A stretch of 64,000 bases of DNA from Akanthomyces muscarius (Eukaryota; Ascomycota; Sordariomycetes; Hypocreales; Cordycipitaceae). Shown in pieces: positions 32,701 to 44,313 of the stretch. The stretch covers positions 2,356,001 to 2,420,000 of the forward strand of contig NC_079243.1 in the NCBI RefSeq assembly GCF_028009165.1. Direction: 5' to 3'. The position numbers and the translations under genes are program-made. Numbering within the stretch: position 1 is the stretch's first letter; each line of letters starts with the position of its first letter. The notes below the pieces were generated by a model. That model made no database searches, had not been told where the DNA came from, and worked only from the letters and a program-made list of their open reading frames with translations.

Positions 32701-34574
32701 GTGGCGTTTCTGTTTTTGGGAAGCGCGTTTGCGGTCGCGTTCAAGTTTCCAGGCAAGATATGATGCTTCCTCGAGATCTCTCCGACGCTAATTATGGTGT
32801 AGACCTTTGGATTCAGTGGTGGTCCAATGACACCTCCTCGAGCAGTAGCAGACATTCTACCGGGTACTGGATCGGGTTATATGCTGGCCTGCAGTGCATC
32901 CCGCTGCTGCTGCTAGGACTTTGGCTGTGGTAATTGGTTCCTACAAAATTCCTGTTATCCAAGATTTCAACTTACTCACAACCAAGCAGGCACGTATTTT
33001 ACATCATTGTTCCTACAGTGGGCATCTCCATCCACACCAACCTTCTCACCACCGTCATGAACGCGCCCTTCTCCCACATCAGCAACGTTGACTCTGGCAG
33101 CATCATGAACCGTTTCAACCAGGACCTCATGTTCATCGACTCGCTCCTGCCCTTTGATCTCTTCAACACCGTCGCCGAGCTCTACATTGCCGTCATCCAG
33201 ATTGTCTTTGTGGCCGTCGCCAGCGCGCAGGCGCTCGCGGCCGTGCCCGCGGTCGCGGCCGTCCTGTACGCGATTCAGAATCTCTACCTGCGGACCTCGA
33301 AGCAGCTGCGGATCCTGGAGCTCGAGGCGAAAGCCGTCCTGCATAGCCTCGTGTCGGACGTGACGGCCGGCGCCGGCCCGTCGACAATTCGCGCGCACGG
33401 ATGGCAAGGACACCTGCGCGCACGCTTCATGGAGAGCCTGGACGTCTCCCAGGAGCCCATCTACCTGCTCTTTTGCGTGCAGCGCTGGCTGCAACTCGTG
33501 CTCAACCTAGTCGTCATGGGCCTCGTGGTGCTGGTCGCGGTTGTCGCCGTGGCGCTGCGCGCAAAGGTCAACCCCGGCGCCGTCGGCGTCGCGTTCCTCA
33601 ACGCCACTACGCTGGGCGAGACGCTGACCCAACTCGTCATCTCGTATACTTCACTAGAAACCTCCCTGGGCGCTATTGCGAGAACGACGATTTTTGCCGC
33701 GACTACCCCGAGTGAGCTTGGCGGCAACGCTGACGACAGCGGCGGCGAGCCCTCGTCTTGGTGGCCGTCGGAAGGGAGTGTTCGCATGGACAATCTTTGG
33801 GCCAGGTACCAGTTGCCCGCTGCTACAACTCAAGAAGAAGAATCATGGAGCTTGCGAAGCATAAGCATCGAGATACCGGCCGGCCAAAAGGTTAGTATCT
33901 GCGGTCGCACAGGCTCTGGCAAGTCAACCTTTATCCTGGCTCTGCTTCGCATGGTCGACATCCCGATCGGCACGGCCTACATTGGCGGGCGCGACCACTC
34001 CCAGATTCCCCTCGCAGCACTACGGCGAGGGTATTTTGTCGTGTCTCAGGATCTGCTGGAAGAATCCACCATACTGCGGGATCAAATCGACCCGGACAGG
34101 CAGTTTACAGACGAGCAGATCCACGAGGCCGTAGCAGAATGCGGTCTACAAGAGATCGTCGAGACTAGCGGGGGGCTTCGTGCCAGTGCTGGGGACGTGC
34201 AGCTCTCGAATGGCGAGGCGCAGTTTCTCTCGCTCGCCAGGGTGATCTTGTATGGATCTCCAAGGGAAGGCGGCATCCTGCTTCTCGACGAGGCCACGAG
34301 CAGGTGCGTACTGGACGATGTTTTCGCATTTTAGCCAACTAACAGCTAGTATAGTCTTGATGAGGATGCGCAGCGCCGGATGGAGATGCTGATAGAATCA
34401 AGGTTCCAAGACAAGACAATCATATCGGTCTGTCACAGACTTTCCTGGGCACTCAAGTCTGATAGAATCATTGTCCTGGAGAACGGGGAGGTCATACATG
34501 ACGGGACGCCGCAGGAAATTGTCAAGGTTTCATCATTGTTCGCCGGTATGCCGCTGCCAGAATCTGAGCAGTGA
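29795..34574 (+). CDS. ABCC (MRP)-type ABC transporter
   Basis: Ten exons give 1431 residues: 29795-30007, 30057-30809, 30865-31144, 31207-31440, 31494-32176, 32228-32387, 32441-32752, 32803-32929, 32990-34303, 34355-34574. All phases agree. The intron after 32752 begins with GC (GCAAGA...TAG), and the introns before 30057 and 32441 end in AAG. The protein has an N-terminal TMD0-like region, then TMD1 (MSRTMFHWINPLLILGFKGS), NBD1 near residue 620 (GRIGSGKS, LSGGQRHRLALARAL, IVLLDDVFSALD), TMD2 (GSIMNRFNQDLMFIDSLLPF) and NBD2 near 1225 (GRTGSGKST, LLLDEATSSLDED). The NBD2 signature is LSNGEAQFLSLAR, with Asn-Gly in place of Gly-Gly/Gly-Gln. ABCC pumps export conjugates and secondary metabolites; here the likely role is peptide export or self-protection. 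Confidence 0.9.
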
Positions 34575-34677
34575 GCCGAACTCTAGTTACATTCCGCTTA
34601 TGTGGGATATTCTTGTTTTCTGTTGTTGTTCTTCTTCTGCTTTGCACTCTGCTGGTTCTCCATCTCCGCGGCTCCAT

Positions 34678-35589
34678 TCACACTTGCTGTCGCTCAAGAA
34701 CCGCCCACGCCACATCCATAGTAGTGACCCGTTCGCCGACATATTCCAGCTGCTCCATAGCTTGTTCGATCTGCGGAACAAAAGCCAACACACTCTCTTC
34801 CTGCGCATTGGAGAATCCCTGTGATAGGACACCCTCTTGGAAGCTCCGTGATGTAACAATCTTGGCCTCCCAGTATCCGTCGCGCATCGCCTCTGGCGGG
34901 CTGACAACCCCCCGGCGGGCCACTGACCAGCCAGCGCTTTGCGCAAGCTTCAAGAGCTCCTCCATCTCCAAGGCACCGCGAATGTTGGGCTCACCAGGCT
35001 TCATACCGCCAGCGTCTTGCTTCTTGAGAGCGTGCAGGCGCATCTGCGCGCGAGCGGCGAGCTGATGCGGACGCTGCTCCAGCGCATCGTTTTCGAAGGT
35101 ATATTCCGCAAGAAACACCCGCACGAATCTAGCCTTGACGAGCGCGGCGAACTGAGATCGAATCAGGTCGCGGGTCGAAAAGTACCACAAGCTGTGGCAG
35201 AAAACAGCCGCGTCAAACGAATGATATGCGTCACTGTCCAGAAAATCGGGCAGATTGTCTCGCACAAAGCTGACGCGTCCCCCAAGAGAGGACGCTTTCA
35301 AGTAGTCTTGGGACTGCTGCAGTGTAAACGGCGCGCCGTAGGACGGCTCAGCGGGATCTAGCCCGGTGACATGGCCACTCTTGCCTACAAAATATGCCAA
35401 CACGGCAGTTGACTCGCCCTGTCCGCAGCCAACATCAAGGACCTGTAACGGGGTTTTATCGCCGACTCCCCAGGCACGGCAGAGTTCTATGCGATGGGAA
35501 AAGGTGCTGTCCAGGGTCTTGTCCCTGTCACTGCCCTGGTGAAGGAAGGAAGCAGACAATGTATCGAGAATCGCTTCGTTGGCGGACAT
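34678..35589 (-). CDS. SAM-dependent methyltransferase
   Basis: A single exon of 303 residues from MSANEAILDTL; the frame extends 26 codons further upstream to another Met, but the upstream part is hydrophobic and Cys-rich and looks like leader sequence. Motif I is VLDVGCGQGES at residues 50-60, the acidic end of strand 2 is HVTGLDPAEP, and motif IV-like FDAAVFCHSLWYF follows. These mark a class I methyltransferase. The C-terminal half (AARAQMRLHALKKQDAGGMK, then a helical tail) is typical of fungal small-molecule methyltransferases. It ends 103 nt from the convergent ABCC gene and starts next to the MFS gene. It could methylate the peptide product (N-terminus, His or Tyr), but the substrate is not known. 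Confidence 0.85.
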   Translation of the reverse strand: MSANEAILDTLSASFLHQGSDRDKTLDSTFSHRIELCRAWGVGDKTPLQVLDVGCGQGESTAVLAYFVGKSGHVTGLDPAEPSYGAPFTLQQSQDYLKASSLGGRVSFVRDNLPDFLDSDAYHSFDAAVFCHSLWYFSTRDLIRSQFAALVKARFVRVFLAEYTFENDALEQRPHQLAARAQMRLHALKKQDAGGMKPGEPNIRGALEMEELLKLAQSAGWSVARRGVVSPPEAMRDGYWEAKIVTSRSFQEGVLSQGFSNAQEESVLAFVPQIEQAMEQLEYVGERVTTMDVAWAVLERQQV

Positions 35590-35690
35590 GCTGGGAGTGG
35601 CTTTGGCACAGCGTATTGAAAACGCATTTGCAAGTAAATGCCAAATGCAAGAAACAGAAGGTGTCACTCTTTTGCCTCAGCCGAAGACTG

Positions 35691-36140
35691 CTAGGCTTCA
35701 GAGCCGGGCATGACAGTGGCAAGCCTGGGTGGCGAGGCGCTGGGTCCAGAGAATTCGGGGACCGGCACTGAGCTGAATGCGCCTCGTAGCCCGATGATAG
35801 CTGCAGTGAGCTCACTTTGCAGAATAAGCTGATCTCCGCAATCCTTCATGAAATCAGGCTGTGTGTCACGTTTGCCCTCGGCTTTGCCTGGTATGTCTCG
35901 CCAGAAAAGGAAATTGAGAACCTTGATGATTGATTGCGGCACGTACACCTGGAAGATGCCCAAAAAAAGGCTGTGAATATCGAACAAAAGAACAAAGGTC
36001 CCCAGCACTGCGGCATTGACACTGTACCATGTGTAAAACCACCCCAGAATAGACAAAGCAACAGTGAGTCTGCGCTGTATTACCAGCGCACCAGAAAATG
36101 GCAATCGATAGCTCTGCAGAGGAGCCGCTTCTGGCGGCAA
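35691..36140 (-). CDS. Possible small membrane protein, overlaps MFS start
   Basis: A 149-codon open frame with one or two hydrophobic segments (LTVALSILGWFYTWYSVNAA, VLGTFVLLFDIHSLFLGIF) followed by a hydrophilic tail. It fills most of the promoter between the methyltransferase and the MFS gene, and its first 43 nt overlap the MFS first exon on the other strand. The composition is protein-like, but I do not recognise the family. The true start may be internal or on another exon. It may simply be a chance frame. Confidence 0.3.
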   Translation of the reverse strand: MPPEAAPLQSYRLPFSGALVIQRRLTVALSILGWFYTWYSVNAAVLGTFVLLFDIHSLFLGIFQVYVPQSIIKVLNFLFWRDIPGKAEGKRDTQPDFMKDCGDQLILQSELTAAIIGLRGAFSSVPVPEFSGPSASPPRLATVMPGSEA

Positions 36141-37753
36141 ATGCGCAGGACCAGCAGCCCGACGACGACGACGCGCGCTCCAGCAAGTCCAAGATCAACA
36201 CCAAAGCAGTCGCTCTCATCTTCCTCTTCGTTTTGGTGTCAGATATCGGGTATTTTATCAGCATCGCCCCCTTGACGCGTATCTACGAGGACATAACCTG
36301 CCGACGGTACTTCCAGGAGTCGGGGCAGACGCTCTTCCTCAATGGCACCAGCGGGCGTCCTGACGAGGCGCAGTGCAAGATACCAGAGGTCCAGGGACCT
36401 GTGGCCGAGTTGTTTGGCTATCAAACGTTCCTCGACTCGCTGGTAGGGATTTTTCTGGGGCTGTACTTTGGAGCGCTGGCGGACAGGGTTGGACGACGAC
36501 CCATCTTTACTATCGGTACCGTGGGCGCGTTTCTGTCGTCTTGCTGGACATTATATGTCTGTAGGTATCACTTGGGTAAAGTTCTTACCTAAAGCCTCTT
36601 CTCTAACGCTGCAGTAGGCTGGATGGAGTTTCCGCTGCGTTATGTGTGGTTCTCGTCCACGTTTCTCATACTGGGCGGCGGGAGCACCGTGGTGAATGCC
36701 TGCCTGACCATGATCCTCACAGACGCCACGCCGGCGGCATCAAGGTCGAGGGTGTTTCTTTACTTTACAGCGTCGAATTTAGGATCCGAGGTCGTTGCGC
36801 CTCCAATTGCGTCGTACTTTATCGACAGCAACCCGTGGGTGCCGCTCGTGATTGGGCTTTGCTGTACTGGTTTGACAGTATCTATCGCTGCCAGTGTACC
36901 AGAGACGTTGTCACCGAAAAGAAAATCGGCAGAGGCTATCGATAACCCGGACGGCCCTACTGAGGAGGATGTGCTACACCCGACAGAGGTGCCTGCAAAG
37001 GACAGCCCGTTCAAGGCGACGATCAAGCATACGCTACAGTCGCTCAACTATATCAAGAGCCAGCACGCATTGTTTCGTTTGGTCTGTGTCTTCATGATCT
37101 CAGACTTTGCCAGGCAGTCGATGCTGTTCTTGGTGCAGTACGTGTCTGTCCGATACCGGTTGACTCTTGGACAGGTAAGTGTCGCCGCTGTTCTGTGCTT
37201 TGCGCTTGGCTTACCTGGCGCCAGGCAAACTATTTACTCTCGTGGAGAGCAACGGCAGCCATAATATTAAACACAACAGTCTTGCCTGCGACAGACAAGT
37301 TGCTGCAGGTCAAGTTTCACATACCGCCTCGAAAGAAAGACTTGATTTTGGCCCGCATGTCGATTTGTTTTTTCACCGCTGGCTTTCTCGCGTTGGCGTT
37401 GGCGCCGACTGTGGCGATTGTCATCTTTGGTAGGTTGACGTCGCAAAGCGTCCAAACCTGCTCAAGTCTGACAGCGTGGGATAGGAATCGGCCTCTACAC
37501 TCTCGGAGGGGCATTTGGCACCTTTATGCGGTCCATGATAAGCACCATGGTAGAGCCGCACAGGCTGGGAAGCATATACAGCACACTGTCCATAATGGAT
37601 ACAGCCGGGGCGTTGGTCGCCGGTCCGATTCTCGCCCAGGCGCTGAAATGGAGCATCAGCTTTGGTCATGGCTGGAGCGGACTGCCGTACCTGTTTGCTT
37701 CAGTTCTCTGTGGAGCGGGCACTGTAGTTTTGTTTCTAGCAAAGCCCTGCTAA
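36098..37753 (+). CDS. Major facilitator superfamily transporter
   Basis: Four exons (36098-36560, 36615-37174, 37225-37429, 37485-37753) with 50-55 nt introns give 498 residues. After a hydrophilic acidic N-terminus comes TM1 (AVALIFLFVLVSDIGYFIS), then the MFS motif A between TM2 and TM3 (GALADRVGRRPIF). A long central loop between TM6 and TM7 is acidic (DGPTEEDVLHP). The C-terminal half has further TM segments (SICFFTAGFLALALAPTVAI, DTAGALVAGPIL). The pattern fits a 12-TM proton-coupled exporter of the type often found in fungal metabolite clusters. As the rightmost gene of the probable RiPP cluster, it may export the product. The start was chosen as the first Met before TM1. Confidence 0.88.
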
Positions 37754-39531
37754 GCTAAGACTGCGAGGCTCATTTCGCTCAGATATCCGCACGACCGGGG
37801 CTCGGGAGAATAACATAGTTTTATGTTTTGACATGGTTGATGTGTTTGTCTTTGGCGGCGTGTCTTGCCGGTGGGCTGAATGTCTCAGGTGTGGAAGCAA
37901 TGGGAGCGATCTGTGCTTTTTTTTTTGCGGCGGGTGCGGTACTATTATTTAACTTATACTAATCTCAGTTCCGAGCGATAAGGGCCGTACCTGCAACACT
38001 GCCCTTGTGTCTTTCGTTTTGTGCAGGCGAGGTTTCTTGTCTATTGGCGAGTCCGCCGGGGCAGGGTTGGGCATCGTGGCACACGGGAGCAGAGAGTGAA
38101 ACCTGCCGAGCGGATGCTGACCTATCGGGGCAAAGACTGTGGTTGCAGTGGTGGCATCGGGGAATGAAAGTTGGAGGGGTGGAGCAGACGAGGACTGGTA
38201 ACGAGGAAAAAGGAGCGGCGTGGTGGATGGATGGATGGATGGATGGCTGAATGGATGGGGTGAGCCTGGTGGTGACTGTCTGGAGATGCGTTCGTTTGTA
38301 GAGGACAAGGAGGATGTACATGTGAGAGACTTGCTGCCACTCGACACGGCACTCTGCTGACCCGAGCCGGGCGGCCATCATGCATTAGGGTAGCAGCTAC
38401 AGTGGAGGCCGACGACTGCTGACACAGCAAAGCCAGGTATCTCCGAGGTAACTACTGCTCGTGGCCGCTGCGGGCTCCTGTGACGCTATTCCCAGGCTGG
38501 GCAGGCCGCTGTCTGCACCACCTTGGGCCGAATGGGGTCGGGGTCCTGGAGGGTCTTGGGGGTGCGCCAGTGGGCAGTTGCAGGGGGCGATAGGGGGTGT
38601 AGGACCTTCTCTTGCCCTTCTTTTAGCGGAGTAGGTACTGTGTACAGCGGCCGTACAGCAACTGTAGCACCCCAGGCGCCGGACAGCGGTCCAGTCCTCC
38701 CTCGCACAGCATCTTTAACAGCTCGCGGCACACGAAAGATAAAATAAATAATAAATAAAACATGTCGCAAGGGTCAGATTTTGGCGCAAATGGGCCGACC
38801 TAGGTACCAATTACTGCAGCGGATGACCAGGTACTCTGACACTCACACACCACACCCCAGATCGATCTGCTTGGGCTACCCGTCCCTCTAAGTTACCAGC
38901 ACCAATCCGCACGTACCAGTAATCCAGGCGGCGTGTCCCCGAACCAGGCCTCAGGGACCACTAAATAATTCATTTGTCTGCCGTCCATGACCAATCATGT
39001 CGACGCACCACTGAAGGCGGTACGTACCATTCTGGGACGACCACTTCCGCACCACCGTTCTGGTACCAGCATCCGTAGGTACTCCGTACCTTCTCTACCA
39101 GTACACCTCCACCCAAATCCCAACTGCGCGTGCCGCTCCCTCCACGATATCTTCACCCCGGGATCCCCAAGCCGCCTGCCGCCTGCCATTTCGCCTGCTG
39201 GCTGCCCTTCTCGCCAGTGCAGCCATCGATTGATCATCCTCAGTCGCCTTTTGCAACATATACCGACCATTTTCCGTCGTCGCGCATTCCGCAGCGGGCA
39301 CCACGCCTCGCTCATCAAGTCCCGCGCGGCGACGCCGACAACTACCACCATAAACGCCGCTGCACCTCCAACAACATTAATTCTGGCGGCCACATCACCG
39401 AGCGCCTTCCACTCGAATAGTTACGCCGATTGAAGCACTGGGCGTATCTCTCCCTCGCGCAATTTCCCCTCGCCTCTCAACACTCCCAACAAACACTTGC
39501 ACAGGATGGCGTCTCTGCTCCCTTCCACGGC
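37754..39531. other. Long intergenic region upstream of MED12
   Basis: About 1.8 kb. It includes a short TGGA repeat (listed separately) and the C-rich MED12 5' leader (about 39000-39531). This region separates the accessory cluster from conserved core genes and is a natural right boundary. No gene is recognised. Confidence 0.5.
38224..38246. repeat. TGGA microsatellite
   Basis: Five full copies and a partial copy of TGGA in tandem. Confidence 0.9.
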
Positions 39532-42500
39532 ATGAGCTCCAGGACTTCCATGGGCGCCCAGCAGAGAGCCCAGCAACGGGCGCCCGCCGGCTCAGCTCGT
39601 CCGGCTCACCACCGAAGCATCTCATCATCACATATACCACCCCCTTCGCCCGTCCGCAAGGATGGCCTCTCCGACCACAATCAACCGACCGACCCGGCCG
39701 ACGCCTCCACGGCCTCGTCGCACCCCAGCACAGGCAGTCGCCACGGCGCAACCCCGAGACGCACCGCTGGCTCCAGGCTGCGACTCGAGCTCTCCAACGA
39801 TGACAATATAACCCCCGGCCCCTCGACCGATTCGCCTCTGGGCACACCCTCCACCCACAGCGCTGCGCCCGACTCCAGCACCGATGTCAGCGGCCGCGGC
39901 AGTCCGGCCTTCTCCCGAGCCTCCCACCCCGACTCTACCAAGATGCCCATGCCTCACCGGCGGGCGCCCATGCAGCGCTTCGTCGTCAGTAGCAAGACGG
40001 CCGTGCCTACCACAGTGCCCATAAAACGCGACTCCAAGCCGAAGCAGTATGCCATCGAGGTGCCCCTGGCCGCCCCCCGCTACCTCTCAACCAATAAGCA
40101 CGACACCGTTCATCGCGATCCTTTCAACAAAGGTCTCTTCTCCGGCAATGCCGACTTCTTCCCCTGGACCGGCCGCCACCACGAGGACGAATGGAGCACC
40201 GAGGCGATACAAAAGGGAACCTGGGACCGCGGCAGCCAAAACGAGACTTCGTCCGCCCGCCTTGCAGTCTACCCGTCTCTTAAGCAGAAAACGGGTCTCA
40301 ATGCATTGTCCACCATCTTCATGGGAGTCCTCAATCAGCGACGTAATCGCGGCCAGGTCACGGCCCCGTCCACGTTCAAGCCGCCTCCTCGCGTCACACT
40401 CACCGATACGAAACGTGAGGTATGGCTCAAGGATCTGGCGAACCCGACGATTTCGCTACGGCGTCTCAGCCGCACGATTCCTCACGGCATTCGCGGCCGG
40501 ACCCTTCTCGACCAATGCCTGAACAAAAACGTGCCCACCGAACGAGCCGTCTGGTTGGCCAAGTGCGTTGGCGCCAACGAGATCCGCGCCTTTAAGCGCA
40601 AGGGTGTCGCCGGTGCACTCGTCATGGGCAATGAACTCAAATGGATCAGAGACTGGACCATCTTTGTGGAGCAGTTCATCGACTCTGTTGTCTCTTCGGT
40701 TGGCGAACCTGACTGGAAGCGAAGAGTGACGTACTCGTACGTTGAGCAACCCGTCGGTCACATAACTTAAACATACTAACCACGCGCAGAATCCGCCTTG
40801 CCACTGTGCTCTACTCGGAACACTTACTCGATCGTGATCATTACCTAGACTGGATTGTCTCGGGCTTGGAAAACAGCAGCCAGGCCAAGTTACCCATGTG
40901 GATATTGGTTGCGCAAACATGCTGGACAGACGTCCTTCGATCTAGGAAACCCGGCCGTCGCCTCGTATTTGCTCTACTGAGCCACCTAAATAACGTATGC
41001 TCTCTCAGCCAGATATGCAGGGCTTTACTAACTTGCGCAGATATACAACGATCCCGATCGAGACATCTTGATACCGCTCTCCAATCAACTTTCGTCGTTA
41101 CTAAAGACACTTGTCGCGAAGAACCCCGAGAGTTTTATCCAGCCACTCCAATGGCTCAAATACCGAGAATGTCTTGCTGCATTTCTTCCGGCCGACGAGC
41201 GAGCATTGCAGCAAGCATATCGCTCCATCAACCAAAGAAATTCGGAACTCTTGGTTTCCAGCACAGCCTCGCCACCTGTCGGAGGCAAGGAGCACCTGGT
41301 CAAGCTTCTAGACGCCACGCTGCATGGCAAGGTCAACCGCGAACTGTCCTCCAAGTGCTGGTCAACCTCGGAAGACAAGACACAGGTCCTCAGGACTGTC
41401 ATTGAATGGGTCACCTCGTTCCACCGCCCAGGCTTGGAAAAGATTTACACGGCCACGAACCTGCTGCGATCTTGGGGCAGCTTTCGTGCCAATACGACAG
41501 GCGCTATTCTCGACACTCTTGACTCTATAGATCGCGATGATGTGGTACGGAAACAGGCAGTCTACCGCTTGGTGACTGAACTGGCGCGAACCGGTCACTT
41601 TTCTGTTGCCCAGTACATCCAATGGCTGATTGCTCGTGGCAACTGCCATAGTGCTGCTGACGTGGAAGACAGCGGTCCATGCGCCTCTAGGCTTCTTGTT
41701 GAGCTGCCCGTCTACTGCTTACCAGATGATCGCAAGTCTGATCGTGCCAATCTGCTGCGCCGCGCCGCCAACTACGATGTTACCGACGAAGCTCGCGATA
41801 CTGAAATCGCCATTCAATGTGTCAAACAGACTGTCGGGATACCTGCGGCAAACAACGTCGACGGCGAAACCCTGCCGGCCAAACCTATCCCTCTGCGCAA
41901 GCTTGTCAACCGCATCAAAAGTAGTAGCTTTGCCCTCAAGAGTGCTGTTGGTGCTCATCTTTGCGACGCGATCCAAGGCCTACTCCCGCCGCGTCTCAAC
42001 ACCGAGGTCTCACTAAACATGTTTACATCAATCCGTACCATTCTCGAAGCAACGGGTGACTTTGCCATGCTTGGAGAGATTATCAAGAGCTGCGCAAAAA
42101 TGTCCAACATCGAGGTTCTTGCTGCTTGTGTGGACACTACCAATGTCAATCTCCAGGTTCTTCTCGCTGTCGGCGTTGCCGATGACGTCTTTACCCTCTA
42201 TGTCGAGCGACTCAAAGCAGTGAGCCGTGAGCACGGACTCGTAGCCCGGCCTCTGCTAGCCGCCTTGTCGTCCCTGGCGCAGCGAATGCCCAATCAAGGC
42301 GACATGGCCAAGAACCTGCAGCAGGAGCTGACGCAGACTGACCGTAGCAATCCTATCGACGCTTGTTCCCCTGTCTCGGATAATATGGTTAGCCAAGCAA
42401 CGAGCCCAGAGGGCGAAGTCTCGGAACAGATTGACAAGCTGCTGGCAACGGGCAACAGTGTCGACCACCCCACGATGAACCGTTTGTTCCGAAACATTGT

Positions 42501-44313
42501 TCCCCGTCTCGAAGCCGGCTGGAACAAACTGGACGCTAGTCGCCGGGTCTACGCCTCTCTGCTCGCCAGACTACGGCTCTTTGACACGCACCACTTTGAC
42601 AGACTTATGAGCGATTGGGTCAGCCACATTCGATCTCTCAAAGAGCGGCCCGCGTTGCTGGAACTGCTTCCGCTGCTTGTCAGTCTCGGTTGCCTTACTA
42701 TGGTGAACGTTCTACATACAGCCAATGCAGCTCCCGTCGCAGCCAATGTCAATGCCGTCGATTCGGACCCGCCACGTGGCTCGGCCATCTATCTTCAAGA
42801 GCTTCTACAGCTGATACTGCGCAAGCTACCGAAGCAGAACCCACTTACACCGGAGGAATCCTACCGCTTTATTGTCTACCAACAGTCAGCCAAGATAGAG
42901 CATTCCAGGGCGCTTTTACTCTTGATTCGCAATGCGGTTCACGAGTACTCAATCCTTCGCACTCGTTCGACTACCACCACACTACCGCTTGATGACCGAA
43001 GCTGCCAGGACGATGTGCTAGAGGCACTACGAGTCTTGGTTGTCGCCAACTCTGCAGCTGCAGCCGAAGCCCTTAGTATAAAAGACTTGGCCCCAGAGGC
43101 ATCTGCTCTCATTCGGACTGTTGCCGCCAAGCTCCTGACCCCCGGTGACGAGAACACCAGCTCCTCGTTTGATAAGATTTTGGGTTTGGCAAACGAGCTC
43201 ACGATGCCGTTTTGCCAGCTCAGTCTCAGTATGGAGCTCTCCCTCCCGCAGAACAGCCGGATGTCCGACGAGCAGCAGGAGTCGCAGTTTGACATGTTTG
43301 CAAGGGCAATGGACAGCGCTATTGAAGCTCGCAACATAGTATGGACGAGCATGCTGCCTTGCCTCAGCGACGACATCACGCAGCACCTGCGCAGCCAGAC
43401 CCACGGCCGCTTCCTCGACATGATTCCGTCGTCCAAGACGTCCAATTTTGCCGAGATGGCCACGAGCGAAGATCGGATCCAGCTTGCCAAGAACCTCCTC
43501 GGGGTCATCGAAGCCATCATCTCGGGCCAGCCGCCGTCGAAATCTGCCCAGCTGACGTCGACGTTGGTGGACAAGCTGACCGATCTGTGGGAAATCATCA
43601 GCGCACCTAACTCTGCGGCCCAGGACGCGGTCCGCAAGCACTGGCTGCCCTTTTTGCTGCGCTTCGTCACGCTCCACAGCATATCCTCTTCCTCGTCGTT
43701 AGCCTTGGAAATGTCCAATCAAGCTGCATCCGCTGGCTCCCCCGCCACAGCCGCTGGTCCGTCCGCCATCGTCAACAAGGTCGTCAGCAATGCGGCGGCA
43801 GCAGCGGCAACTACCAACCATAACAACCATGAGGCGCGCGCGCGCATCGTCTTTGTCCTCTGCGGGATCCTGTCCGCGCTCGAAGCGCAGCAGACGCTCC
43901 CTCTGCGCGACACCAAGCTTGCGCAACAAGTCTTTGACATTTCGCTGCTCCTCGTCGACGCCCTCCCCGACGACATGCGTCTGCACTGCGCGCGCAGCGT
44001 GCTCGCCAGCCATTTGGCCGTTTCCGTCTCGCGCGCCGGCACTTCCGACCCTCGCATCTACTACCTCCTGAGCTACCCGCGGCCAACCGCCGCCGACAAC
44101 CTGATGCTCGCGCACCGAGACCGCAGCGCCATCCCGCCGAGCGCCGCAGCTCGCGGCCTGGGCGCCATGTATGGCATCGGCCCCACGCTGCAGGAGCGGT
44201 ATAGCCAGTTTGTGCTGCGTAGGTGGGAGGCGCTCAGCGAGCCGACGCCGAATGTGGGCGAGAACGACACAAGTCTATCCCTAGGCCTGTTTGAAGCCAT
44301 CAAGATTCAGTAG
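39532..44313 (+). CDS. SRB8: Mediator subunit 12 (Srb8)
   Basis: Three exons (39532-40736, 40790-40994, 41041-44313) give 1560 residues. The Ser/Pro/Gln-rich N-terminus is followed by the conserved fungal block (DPFNKGLFSGNADFFPWTGR) and the Med12 domain near residue 325 (LLDQCLNKNVPTERAVWLAK). The long helical C-terminal part is consistent with the Med12 LCEWAV-type region. Med12 is a subunit of the Cdk8 kinase module of Mediator and activates Cdk8-cyclin C; it works in the nucleus as a modulator of RNA polymerase II transcription. The frame before 39532 contains no ATG in this frame, and an ATG at 39505 is out of frame and closes quickly. Both introns are 46-53 nt with CAG acceptors and restore the frame exactly. 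Confidence 0.93.
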
